From the NCBI GenBank assembly GCA_963617485.1, contig CAVEPA010000019.1:1-17156 (forward strand): DNA of 17,156 nt, given 5' to 3'. Below are positions 1 to 6,036 of this stretch, piece after piece (position 1 is the stretch's first letter; each line of letters starts with the position of its first letter). Position numbers and translations under genes: made by a program. Under the pieces are notes generated by a model. It did not search any database and was not told the origin of the DNA. It was given only the letters and a program-made list of their open reading frames with translations. Source of the stretch: UBA1757 sp963617485. Lineage in GTDB: Bacteria > Bacteroidota > Bacteroidia > Bacteroidales > UBA1402.

Positions 1-40
1 TGCCTTGCGGAGGTAGGAAATGTGAGAAATGTTTTTTCAT
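1..40 (-). CDS. 5' end of a leftward gene, cut by the window edge
   Basis: Thirteen codons are visible, starting with an ATG at 40-38 and reading MKKHFSHFLPPQG. The upstream sequence is A-rich, as is usual before Bacteroidales starts. A promoter-like -7 box lies at 68-75 on the same strand, which would give a leader of roughly 20 nt. The promoter, short leader and ATG together make a gene start plausible. The product cannot be identified from 13 residues. Confidence 0.4.
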   Translation of the reverse strand, partial: MKKHFSHFLPPQG

Positions 41-67
41 CTGTATATGTTTTTAATGAGACGAAGG

Positions 68-97
68 CAAAAGTAGGACACAAAACCAGTAAGCAAA
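68..97 (-). promoter_or_regulatory. Bacteroidales-type promoter for the leftward gene at the left edge
   Basis: Read on the minus strand, TACTTTTG (75-68) matches the Bacteroidales -7 consensus TAnnTTTG. A TTTG (97-94) lies 18 nt upstream, close to the usual 19-21 nt spacing of the -33 element. It sits just beyond the tRNA terminator and points to the ATG at 40. Confidence 0.45.
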
Positions 98-162
98 AAG
101 ATTTCCGGTGCGTTTGTATGAAATAGCCCGAAGGATGTATGAAATGGAAATGGAAATGAAAT

Positions 163-189
163 AAAAAAAGGAACCGCATTTGCGATTCC
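163..189 (-). terminator. Rho-independent terminator of tRNA-Lys
   Basis: On the minus strand an 8-bp stem forms between 189-182 and 177-170 (GGAATCGC with GCGGTTCC, including one G-U pair) around the 4-nt loop AAAT. It is followed directly by a run of seven U at 169-163. It begins 6 nt past the tRNA 3' end. Confidence 0.85.
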
Positions 190-194
190 TTGTG

Positions 195-267
195 TGACCC
201 CGGAGGGGCTCGAACCCTCGACCCATTGATTAAGAGTCAATTGCTCTACCAACTGAGCTACGGAGTC
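195..267 (-). tRNA. tRNA-Lys (anticodon CTT)
   Basis: The 73-nt minus-strand sequence folds as a full cloverleaf. The acceptor stem is GACTCCG (267-261) against CGGGGTC (202-196), with one G-U pair and discriminator A. The D arm carries AGCTCAGTTGGTAGAGC. The anticodon stem ATTGA/TCAAT encloses the loop CTCTTAA, giving anticodon CTT (lysine). The T arm has GGTTCGAGCCC. No CCA is encoded, so it must be added after transcription. It has its own promoter (289-319) and terminator (163-189), so it looks like a single-gene transcription unit. Confidence 0.97.
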
Positions 268-288
268 AGGCGTGCTTTAAACACGGCG

Positions 289-319
289 CAAAAGTAGTGC
301 ATTTTAGCGAACCCACAAA
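289..319 (-). promoter_or_regulatory. Promoter of tRNA-Lys
   Basis: On the minus strand, TTTG (319-316) and TACTTTTG (296-289) are separated by 19 nt. This matches the Bacteroidales -33 (TTTG) and -7 (TAnnTTTG) elements and spacing. The -7 box ends 21 nt before the tRNA 5' end, leaving a short leader to be processed. Confidence 0.75.
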
Positions 320-331
320 TTATTTTGCCAA

Positions 332-339
332 TAATTTTG
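332..339 (+). promoter_or_regulatory. Candidate -7 box for the carboxylesterase gene
   Basis: TAATTTTG fits TAnnTTTG and lies 72 nt before the chosen ATG at 412. No good -33 TTTG is seen at the right distance; only T-rich sequence near 302-306 is present. It is back-to-back with the tRNA-Lys promoter, so the two units diverge from about 316-332. Confidence 0.4.
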
Positions 340-411
340 ACTATTTTTCGGGGATTTTTCTCGGCAAGGCCACAAAGAAACGAATGGAATTATTACAATA
401 TAGCTTCTACT

Positions 412-1698
412 ATGAAACGAATTTTCAGCCTGGTGCTACTCAGTAGCCTCATTTTCAGCGTTCATGCCCTAAGCATAGACACCTTGCAACATTGTCTTTA
501 CCTGCACAACGACACCGCTGGAGTATATGTTTACCATGGTATCCCCTACGCCACAGCCGCAAGATTTTGCGAACCGCAACTGGTAGAGGGCCTCGATGCC
601 CAAGGCGACTACATCGACAACGGCACGGTTTGCTGGCAACGTCAGCGCGATTTGGACAGCACCCGCCAGTGGGGCGAGAGTGTGGTGGTAGGCAGCAAGC
701 ACGCGCCCTTTACCGAAAATTGTCAGGTGGTGACGGTGAATTCGCCCTACCCGCTCGACAGCGTGCAACAGGCCCAGCTGCCCGTTCTGGTGTACATTCA
801 CGGCGGCAATTATTTTGCCGGCGGCGGTGAGCGCGTCAACACACAATTGGCCGAACTGGCCCTGCGCGAAAAGGTAGTGACCGTGACGGTGACTTATCGT
901 TTGGGCGTTTTCGGCTACCTCTACCAGCCCCAGCGGAACTCCGTCAACCTGGGGCTCAAGGACCAACTGACCGCCCTGCGCTGGGTAAACCGGAACATCT
1001 GTCGTTTTGGCGGTGACAAAGACAATATCACCCTGGCCGGTCAGTCGGCCGGTGCACAGAGCGTGGTTTATTGTCTGGCCGATACCGCCCGCGTGGCCGT
1101 GGCCAAAGCCGTGGTCTTCTCAGCTCCCATGGGGCTGGCGACATCGGCCGGCACCGGTAAGCAACGCAGCCGCTTGGTGCACAAATATGCCGGCGACAAC
1201 GACCTTTGGACTTGCGCACCAGAACTGGTATTAGACGCTCAGCTACAATATATCGACAAGCATCCGCAGGCCTGGCACGCCGTACCCTTCTCGCCCGTAG
1301 CGCTGCCGCAAATGCCCGCTTACGGCGACAAAGTGCAATGGCCGCAACAAGTGGTGGTCTGCGCCCAAAAAGACGATGGCAGCATGTTCGGCCCCAAGAT
1401 TGCCTGGCCGCTCATCACCAGTTATGTGTTTACGGCTCCCGCCAAAAAATATGTGCGTTATTTGCAAAAACAAGGCGTTGACGCTCAATACCAGCTATTT
1501 ACTTGGGCACCTCACGGCAGCCGGCTCAAGGCCGCCCACTGCGCCGAACTTCCCTTGCTGCTCGACGGCACCGAAGAATTCTGGATAGGGTCCTGGATTA
1601 TGGGCGATGTCACGGCCGAAGAGCTGGCACCGCGCCGCGATGCCTTTATGCAAAACATGGGTAATTTTATGCGCACGGGCCAGTGGAAGACCTTGTAA
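412..1698 (+). CDS. Secreted carboxylesterase, type B (alpha/beta hydrolase)
   Basis: Predicted exported ester hydrolase of the COesterase (type B) family; the substrate is unknown. The chosen ATG at 412 gives a 428-residue protein starting with a clear signal peptide (KRIFSLVLLSSLIFSVHA). The longer in-frame ATG at 325 would put 29 non-signal residues in front. Visible motifs are the oxyanion-hole HGGNYFAGGG (about 130-139) and the GQSAG nucleophile elbow with Ser212 inside a typical FGGDKDNITLAGQSAG context. The acidic triad residue is probably Asp322 in KDDGSMFG, where most relatives have Glu, and the histidine is probably His376 in AAHCAELP. At 428 residues it is shorter than the usual 500-560, mainly because Asp322 and His376 are only 54 residues apart. 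The reading frame is uninterrupted, so this is a compact member, not a broken gene. Confidence 0.88.
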   Translation: MKRIFSLVLLSSLIFSVHALSIDTLQHCLYLHNDTAGVYVYHGIPYATAARFCEPQLVEGLDAQGDYIDNGTVCWQRQRDLDSTRQWGESVVVGSKHAPFTENCQVVTVNSPYPLDSVQQAQLPVLVYIHGGNYFAGGGERVNTQLAELALREKVVTVTVTYRLGVFGYLYQPQRNSVNLGLKDQLTALRWVNRNICRFGGDKDNITLAGQSAGAQSVVYCLADTARVAVAKAVVFSAPMGLATSAGTGKQRSRLVHKYAGDNDLWTCAPELVLDAQLQYIDKHPQAWHAVPFSPVALPQMPAYGDKVQWPQQVVVCAQKDDGSMFGPKIAWPLITSYVFTAPAKKYVRYLQKQGVDAQYQLFTWAPHGSRLKAAHCAELPLLLDGTEEFWIGSWIMGDVTAEELAPRRDAFMQNMGNFMRTGQWKTL

Positions 1699-1723
1699 AT
1701 GACGCTTTAATTTCGTAGCTTCG
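1693..1723 (+). promoter_or_regulatory. Possible promoter for the DUF4491 gene
   Basis: TTG at 1693-1695 and TAGCTTCG at 1716-1723 are 20 nt apart and resemble a degenerate Bacteroidales -33/-7 pair (TAnnTTTG with one mismatch). The -33 part lies in the last codons of the esterase. This is weak evidence, and read-through from the esterase is equally possible. Confidence 0.3.
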
Positions 1724-1743
1724 CGGGCGTTTTTGCGCCCGCG
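1722..1743. repeat. Hairpin in the esterase-DUF4491 intergenic gap
   Basis: CGCGGGCG (1722-1729) and CGCCCGCG (1736-1743) form a perfect 8-bp inverted repeat around TTTTTG. It lies 24 nt after the esterase stop and 32 nt before the DUF4491 ATG. No U-run follows, so it is not a convincing Rho-independent terminator. It could stabilise an mRNA end or lie in the DUF4491 leader. Confidence 0.5.
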
Positions 1744-1774
1744 CGCTGTTCTCGCACCAGTCATCAACAACACA

Positions 1775-2059
1775 ATGAATATCGAAGGAATCATACTCGG
1801 ACTCTCGGCCTTTCTTTGCATCGGCATGTTTCATCCCATCGTCATCAAGGCGGAATACTATTTCGGCGTTGGCTGCTGGTGGGTGTTTGCCATTGTAGGC
1901 CTCGGAGCGGCCATCGCTTCGCTCTTTATCGAAAACACGCATTTGTCGTCCATATTGGGCGTTTTCGCATTCTCCTGTTTTTGGTCGATACTCGAAGTTT
2001 TCGAGCAGAAGAAAAGGGTCGAAAAAGGCTGGTTCCCGCGTAATCAAAAAAGGAAGTAG
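1775..2059 (+). CDS. DUF4491 family small membrane protein
   Basis: A 94-residue protein that I recognise as DUF4491, a Bacteroidota family of unknown function. The chosen start is MNIEGIILGLSAF at 1775. An in-frame upstream codon would only add residues without homology-like character. Three hydrophobic helices are visible at about 4-21, 33-53 and 57-75, with the family-like segments GMFHPIVIKAEYYFG and FSCFWSILEVFEQ. The tail EQKKRVEKGWFPRNQKRK is very basic and probably cytosolic. The gene follows the esterase on the same strand after 76 nt and overlaps the convergent beta-helix lipoprotein gene by 16 bp (2044-2059). Confidence 0.85.
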   Translation: MNIEGIILGLSAFLCIGMFHPIVIKAEYYFGVGCWWVFAIVGLGAAIASLFIENTHLSSILGVFAFSCFWSILEVFEQKKRVEKGWFPRNQKRK

Positions 2060-3810
2060 CCATTCCAAGCCTCGGCCGATAAGCCTAGTTTGTCGGCTGT
2101 ACCTTGACGCAGACGGCAGGCATCGTCCATATCGGGATGACTCATCAGCACTTTCATACTACCCAGGCCCAGCGGCAAAGTGTAAGCCATTAGGCAGACA
2201 TCTTTATCGGTGTATAGGGCCAGAACCGTATTTTTGTCGGCCGAACAGTCGAAGCGTTTGAATGCGGCCCTACTCTCGGACGAGGGCTGGATTTCGAACG
2301 CATTGGATACGGCTATCACCCGAGCGCCATCGAGGAAGAGGCTGGCGGCGCTGAGCGAGTGCTGGCCAATGCCGCAGGCATTGGCCAGCACCAGCCCACC
2401 GCTCATCACCAGACGATTTTTGGCATCGATGGCTTCGTTGTTGCAAGAATAGACAAAGCTGCGACCACCTTCGAAGGAGATATTGCGGGCCTTCAGCGCA
2501 TCGTCGCTTGCGTAGGCGTAGATGTCACCGCCCGTCACTTGCAGAAGCGCATCGGTCTTGAGCGCAGCGGCCTGGTTGTCGCGCCCGCCGGCCAAGAGAC
2601 TGAGAGAGCCTCCCGTTATACAAATACCGCTATCGGCCTTGAGTACATGGGCATAGGTGTGAAGCTCGCCACCGGCTGCATCGCTGCAATGATAGTCAGC
2701 ACCTAGGGTAAGCGCCTGCAATTCACCGGCATCCATACGGAACACGCCATTGGCGTTGATAGCCTTGGCACCCGCAGCCTTGCTTTTGCAGCACAGACGG
2801 CCGCCCAGCAAGCTGACATTACCATCGGCTTTGATGCAGGCGGGCGAAGAAGTATCCAAATCTTCATCATCGTACACGGCAGCACCAGTGGTATAGAGTT
2901 CAAGTTCGCCGCCCTTCATCACAAAATGCTGGTCGGTCTTGACACACTTGGCACCCAGCTGCGACACTTGCGCATAGATATAGCCGCCCAGCACGCTCAG
3001 GCCCGCAGCTTCGTCTTCGTCCCCTTTCACATGAATGGCATTCTTGGCAGCGCCTTCCACCACCAGCGTCACGCCCGGGCGTACATACATGGTGGCATCG
3101 CTAGCCATAGCGTGACGGTTGTTGCCTTGAAGCTTCAAACGGCCATAGCCGCTGAAAACCAGATGACCTTCGCTGAAGAAACAGCCCTTGCGGTCTTCGG
3201 TGGCAGCCGAGCTGCCGTTCAGATACCAGCTGTCATCCTGATATTGCGCAGCATCTTCCAGACGATTGTCGGTGCCGGCGGAGAGATGCACAAACAGACG
3301 TTTCTTGCACTGGTTGTTCAAAGCCGGACCGCGTTGCGAACGCAGTTGCACGCCATCCATCACCAGTTTGACATTGCGACGGCTGTAAATCTTGAGCGAA
3401 GCATCGTCACTCTGGCCGCGCATAACAATAGCCACGCCGGCAACATCGCCCGAGCGCAAATCTACCACCACATGCGCCCCATCGGTATAGCAGCGAATCT
3501 TGTCGTTGTCTTGACTGATGTCCACGCTCCCGCCCTGCCAATTGATTTCCAAAGTGTAAGGAAACTGATTCTTTTCCCAGTAGATATACGGGTCACGTCC
3601 CAGCACATCATTGAGCGAATCGCCTGCCCAACGGCCGTCGTAAGCATAGAACGTGCTGTCGCAGACAAATTCCATGTCCTCACCCTGCGTACTTGGACGA
3701 GCATCACCTATGTAAAGAGGGTCACAGGCCATCAAGGCTGTCAGGCCCAACGTCAATGCAGACAGCAAGGCCAATGCGCCCAAGCGTCTGTCAGAAAAGA
3801 ACCGGTTCAT
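2044..3810 (-). CDS. Cthe_2159-like carbohydrate-binding beta-helix lipoprotein
   Basis: A 588-residue lipoprotein, last gene of the VTC cluster. ATG at 3810 was chosen over an in-frame TTG three bases upstream; it shares one base with the TGA of the DUF2490 gene. A signal sequence ends in a lipobox LMAC with Cys29 as the likely lipidated residue. From about 258 to 480 it is built of imperfect coils that alternate a 'GG' turn (VLGGYI, MKGGEL, LLGGRL, ITGGSL, VTGGDI, FEGGRS, MSGGLV) with a motif like CVKTD, CIKAD, VLKAD or ALKTD. This resembles the Cthe_2159 family (PF14262), whose founding member is a calcium-binding beta-helix that binds plant polysaccharide. Here the ligand is unknown and could be the polymer handled by the operon. 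No T9SS C-terminal domain is visible. An inverted repeat sits at 2359-2391. Confidence 0.8.
   Translation of the reverse strand: MNRFFSDRRLGALALLSALTLGLTALMACDPLYIGDARPSTQGEDMEFVCDSTFYAYDGRWAGDSLNDVLGRDPYIYWEKNQFPYTLEINWQGGSVDISQDNDKIRCYTDGAHVVVDLRSGDVAGVAIVMRGQSDDASLKIYSRRNVKLVMDGVQLRSQRGPALNNQCKKRLFVHLSAGTDNRLEDAAQYQDDSWYLNGSSAATEDRKGCFFSEGHLVFSGYGRLKLQGNNRHAMASDATMYVRPGVTLVVEGAAKNAIHVKGDEDEAAGLSVLGGYIYAQVSQLGAKCVKTDQHFVMKGGELELYTTGAAVYDDEDLDTSSPACIKADGNVSLLGGRLCCKSKAAGAKAINANGVFRMDAGELQALTLGADYHCSDAAGGELHTYAHVLKADSGICITGGSLSLLAGGRDNQAAALKTDALLQVTGGDIYAYASDDALKARNISFEGGRSFVYSCNNEAIDAKNRLVMSGGLVLANACGIGQHSLSAASLFLDGARVIAVSNAFEIQPSSESRAAFKRFDCSADKNTVLALYTDKDVCLMAYTLPLGLGSMKVLMSHPDMDDACRLRQGTADKLGLSAEAWNGYFLF
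2359..2391. repeat. 15-bp perfect inverted repeat inside the beta-helix gene
   Basis: GTGCTGGCCAATGCC (2359-2373) is followed after GCA by its exact reverse complement (2377-2391). It lies in codons about 474-484 of the Cthe_2159-like gene, at the end of the last recognisable coil. It is a strong potential hairpin in either strand's RNA. Confidence 0.85.
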
Positions 3811-4541
3811 CAAAAGTCTATTTTATAGCCCAAGCCCAACACCCAACCGGCAGCCTCGTCCTCGTCGGAATGGAGAATGTAGCGCACAAAGCCTTCCAGG
3901 GAATGTTGTTTGTTAATCTTGTATTCGCTGCCAAGCGTAAAGCGGGTCTTGTCCAGCGTTCCGGTTACCAAATCCAGATAAGGCTCGGCCGAAACATAAG
4001 GTTCGAAGGGCGATTTCTTGATATCATAACTGGCTTGCAGACGGCTTTTGAGCACATGCTTATGCTTGGCCGACACTTCTTCATCTGCCAGGCGCAAAGA
4101 ACCGTCCGGGCTGTATTTTGGCACAAACATCTGATAGCGATAGGTGTATTGATAGGCCTCGCGCAGGGAAAATTTCCAGCGTTTGTTCAGTTTGTAAGAA
4201 GCCGTCAAGGCCAGGTTGGCACGATGACGGGGCGACCAATAGGCCGGCACCAGATTGCCCTTGCGCGTAAATTCGTCTTGGGTCTGACGGTAGATGTAAG
4301 AATAGGAAGCCTGCATCTTCAGTCCTTTGACGAGCGTATATTCCAAGCCCAAACTGGCCGACACGCGCTCGCTCATCAAGGCTTGATGAGTGCGGTATTC
4401 CATTTCGGCAAAAGCGGCCAGTTTCTTGTCGATGAGCGATTTTTCCATATCGACGGTGGTCCAGAGGCTCTGGGCGGAAACAGGCAAAGCGGCAAGCAGC
4501 AACGCCGGCAGAAGCACCCACATCAGAAAACGTGTTCTCAT
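3810..4541 (-). CDS. DUF2490-like outer-membrane beta-barrel
   Basis: A 243-residue predicted outer-membrane protein. Residues 1-23 form a signal peptide ending PVSA before QS. The mature part alternates short amphipathic strands such as LAAFAEMEYRTHQAL, KGLKMQASYSYIYRQT, RHRANLALTASYKLN and RWKFSLREAYQYTYRYQM. It ends WVLGLGYKIDF with a terminal aromatic residue, as barrel proteins do. The pattern and length fit DUF2490 (PF10677), a family of unknown function. The ATG overlaps the DUF4956 stop by 4 nt (ATGA), and the stop shares a base with the next ATG, so translation is probably coupled. In this cluster it could be the outer-membrane component, perhaps a channel or anchor; that role is inference. 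A small palindrome (CTCATCAAG, G, CTTGATGAG) lies at 4372-4390. Confidence 0.75.
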   Translation of the reverse strand: MRTRFLMWVLLPALLLAALPVSAQSLWTTVDMEKSLIDKKLAAFAEMEYRTHQALMSERVSASLGLEYTLVKGLKMQASYSYIYRQTQDEFTRKGNLVPAYWSPRHRANLALTASYKLNKRWKFSLREAYQYTYRYQMFVPKYSPDGSLRLADEEVSAKHKHVLKSRLQASYDIKKSPFEPYVSAEPYLDLVTGTLDKTRFTLGSEYKINKQHSLEGFVRYILHSDEDEAAGWVLGLGYKIDF

Positions 4542-5218
4542 TGCAACTGTCCTCCCTTAGGCAAACGCGTCACTTCGTCTACGGTATTGGCACCGGCAAA
4601 ATCGCTGGCATAGTGCAGCTTGAGCATCACCGTATCACGCAGATAATCGATGTAGCCAATTTCTATTTTGCTTATTTTCAAACCAGTACGCTTTTCAAGG
4701 TCGGCCATCAGCTCGTCGTGTTTTTCCGGCACTATCAAGTCGGGTTTGTCGTAAAGCACCAGTTTGGTAGCCGTATGCTTAATCCATTTGTTCCGTTCAA
4801 AGAACCAAACCGCCAGCACGAAAATCAGGTTGGTCGACACCAGTTCCACATACGAAATGGAGGTTGCCAAGGCATTGATAACCGAAACGGAAATAATGAC
4901 AAAAAGATAGGTCATCTCCCTGACAGGCATGGTTTCGGTCCTATAGCGGATAATGCCGAAGATAGCGAAAAGGCCCAAGGCAAAGCCCACTTTCAGTTTG
5001 ACGCCGCCCAGCAGGAATATCAGGAAAAAGATACTGATGCTGATCATGAAGAAGGTGAAATAATAGTCTCTTCTCCGGCTTTGACGATAATACAGAAAAT
5101 GGATGATAAGCCAGGTAAATACCAGGTTGATGGCAAAACGCAGCAGCAGCAAAGTCATGCTATAGCTGATACTCGATGCCACATCGGTGGCCATGTCGGT
5201 CAGGTCCAGTTCGTTCAT
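4538..5218 (-). CDS. DUF4956 family inner-membrane protein
   Basis: A 226-residue integral membrane protein recognised as DUF4956, function unknown. About four or five hydrophobic helices occupy the first 141 residues (19-44, 52-72, 75-91 and 101-141). The conserved-looking segment GIIRYRTETMPVREM lies between helices at about 88-102. The last 85 residues are a soluble, charged domain (KPDLIVPEKHDELMADLEKR). DUF4956 genes are commonly neighbours of VTC-domain genes in bacteria. The arrangement recalls the yeast VTC complex, where a membrane part passes the polyphosphate made by the catalytic domain across the membrane. Here the helices could play that part, which is inference. It starts 30 nt after the VTC gene's stop and overlaps the DUF2490 start by 4 nt. 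Confidence 0.85.
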   Translation of the reverse strand: MNELDLTDMATDVASSISYSMTLLLLRFAINLVFTWLIIHFLYYRQSRRRDYYFTFFMISISIFFLIFLLGGVKLKVGFALGLFAIFGIIRYRTETMPVREMTYLFVIISVSVINALATSISYVELVSTNLIFVLAVWFFERNKWIKHTATKLVLYDKPDLIVPEKHDELMADLEKRTGLKISKIEIGYIDYLRDTVMLKLHYASDFAGANTVDEVTRLPKGGQLQ

Positions 5219-5223
5219 TTCAA

Positions 5224-5253
5224 GTTAGTTAGTATAGTTGGTAATAGGTTAGT
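5224..5253. repeat. Short GTTAGT repeats in the VTC-DUF4956 gap
   Basis: The 30-nt gap and adjoining stop codon hold three copies of GTTAGT (5224-5229, 5228-5233, 5248-5253; ACTAAC on the coding strand) in an AT-rich run. They replace any recognisable ribosome-binding sequence before the DUF4956 ATG. No promoter is seen. Confidence 0.4.
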
Positions 5254-6013
5254 AATATCGTTTAACGGCAGGAATCCGCCGCGAGAGCATGTGCAGACGC
5301 ATCTTAAAGCGATTGTGCTTTATTTCGTTGTCGGTGAGGACCATAGCCATGCAATATTTACTGAAAGCGCTGGTGCGCAGCAGATGGTCGTTCAGCACTT
5401 CGCGCATGCGGGAGTACACATGGCCAGCCGTTTTCAGTTCCACCACCACCAAATCGTCGAGTGACACCCTGGCATCGTTTTTGAGGTTGTGGAAACTCAA
5501 GTTTGTATCGATGGTGACGCGTTCGTCCATATTCTTCCCCACCAGCGTGCAGCGCAAGAAACGGTTTTCGAGCTTCTTTTCGAGTGTAGCGCTCGGATAC
5601 TGGCAGTGTTGGGAGATAAACTCGTCCTCCTGACGGATATCGTAAGCGGCATCCGGCACGGAAACGCGTTTTTTCTTGGTGCGGCCGTTGCCACTTTTCT
5701 TCTTCACTTCGAGGAAAGACTGTCCCGATGTCACATAACAGCGCACGCGCACCTTGCGACGGTTGGGTCTGCCTCGTTGATGGTCGGAGAACATGGCACA
5801 GTCGGGCGTATCGTAGTAAAGCGTATAATACGGCAGCCACTGCTCGCCGTCGGTTTCCTGCACATAATAGGCATCGCCCAGCTCCTCCAGCACCGGCCAC
5901 AGTTGTTCCTGCGTCAACACATATTTAGTGTCGACACGACGCATCAGGCTCACCTTTTTCATCTCGTCAAGGCTGATGGTGGGGAAATGGAAGCGTTCGC
6001 TGGGTCGGTCCAT
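5249..6013 (-). CDS. VTC-type polyphosphate polymerase domain protein
   Basis: A 254-residue soluble protein made only of a VTC domain (PF09359), the fold of the yeast Vtc4 enzyme that makes polyphosphate from ATP. The tunnel-lining residues of the family appear in order. Lys30 is in RRVDTKYVL, Arg89/Arg91 in KVRVRCY, and Glu102/Lys104 in FLEVKKK. They are followed by the basic run RTKKKR (111-116), Arg165 in RVTIDTN, Glu192 in VVELKTAG (probable metal ligand) and Ser218-Lys219 in AFSKYCMAM. The set looks intact, so activity is likely, although the product has not been shown for bacterial members of this type and could be another phosphate polymer. It has no signal peptide. It is the first gene of the four-gene cluster, 23 nt after serB, with no room for a full promoter in that gap. 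Confidence 0.88.
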   Translation of the reverse strand: MDRPSERFHFPTISLDEMKKVSLMRRVDTKYVLTQEQLWPVLEELGDAYYVQETDGEQWLPYYTLYYDTPDCAMFSDHQRGRPNRRKVRVRCYVTSGQSFLEVKKKSGNGRTKKKRVSVPDAAYDIRQEDEFISQHCQYPSATLEKKLENRFLRCTLVGKNMDERVTIDTNLSFHNLKNDARVSLDDLVVVELKTAGHVYSRMREVLNDHLLRTSAFSKYCMAMVLTDNEIKHNRFKMRLHMLSRRIPAVKRYY

Positions 6014-6036
6014 AATATAGAGTTTACGGCTGGGAA

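Noticed and set aside
325..411. Longer N-terminus for the carboxylesterase from an ATG at 325
   Set aside because: It would bury the signal peptide behind 29 residues, and the candidate -7 box at 332-339 would fall inside the coding region.
412..1698. Carboxylesterase as a truncated pseudogene because of its short length
   Set aside because: The frame is intact from signal peptide to stop, and the oxyanion, Ser, acidic and His motifs are all present.
1722..1743. Terminator for the carboxylesterase
   Set aside because: The hairpin is strong but no U-run follows on either strand.
2926..3828. Open frame of 300 codons on the plus strand
   Set aside because: Antisense to the beta-helix lipoprotein, which has a lipobox and a regular repeat.
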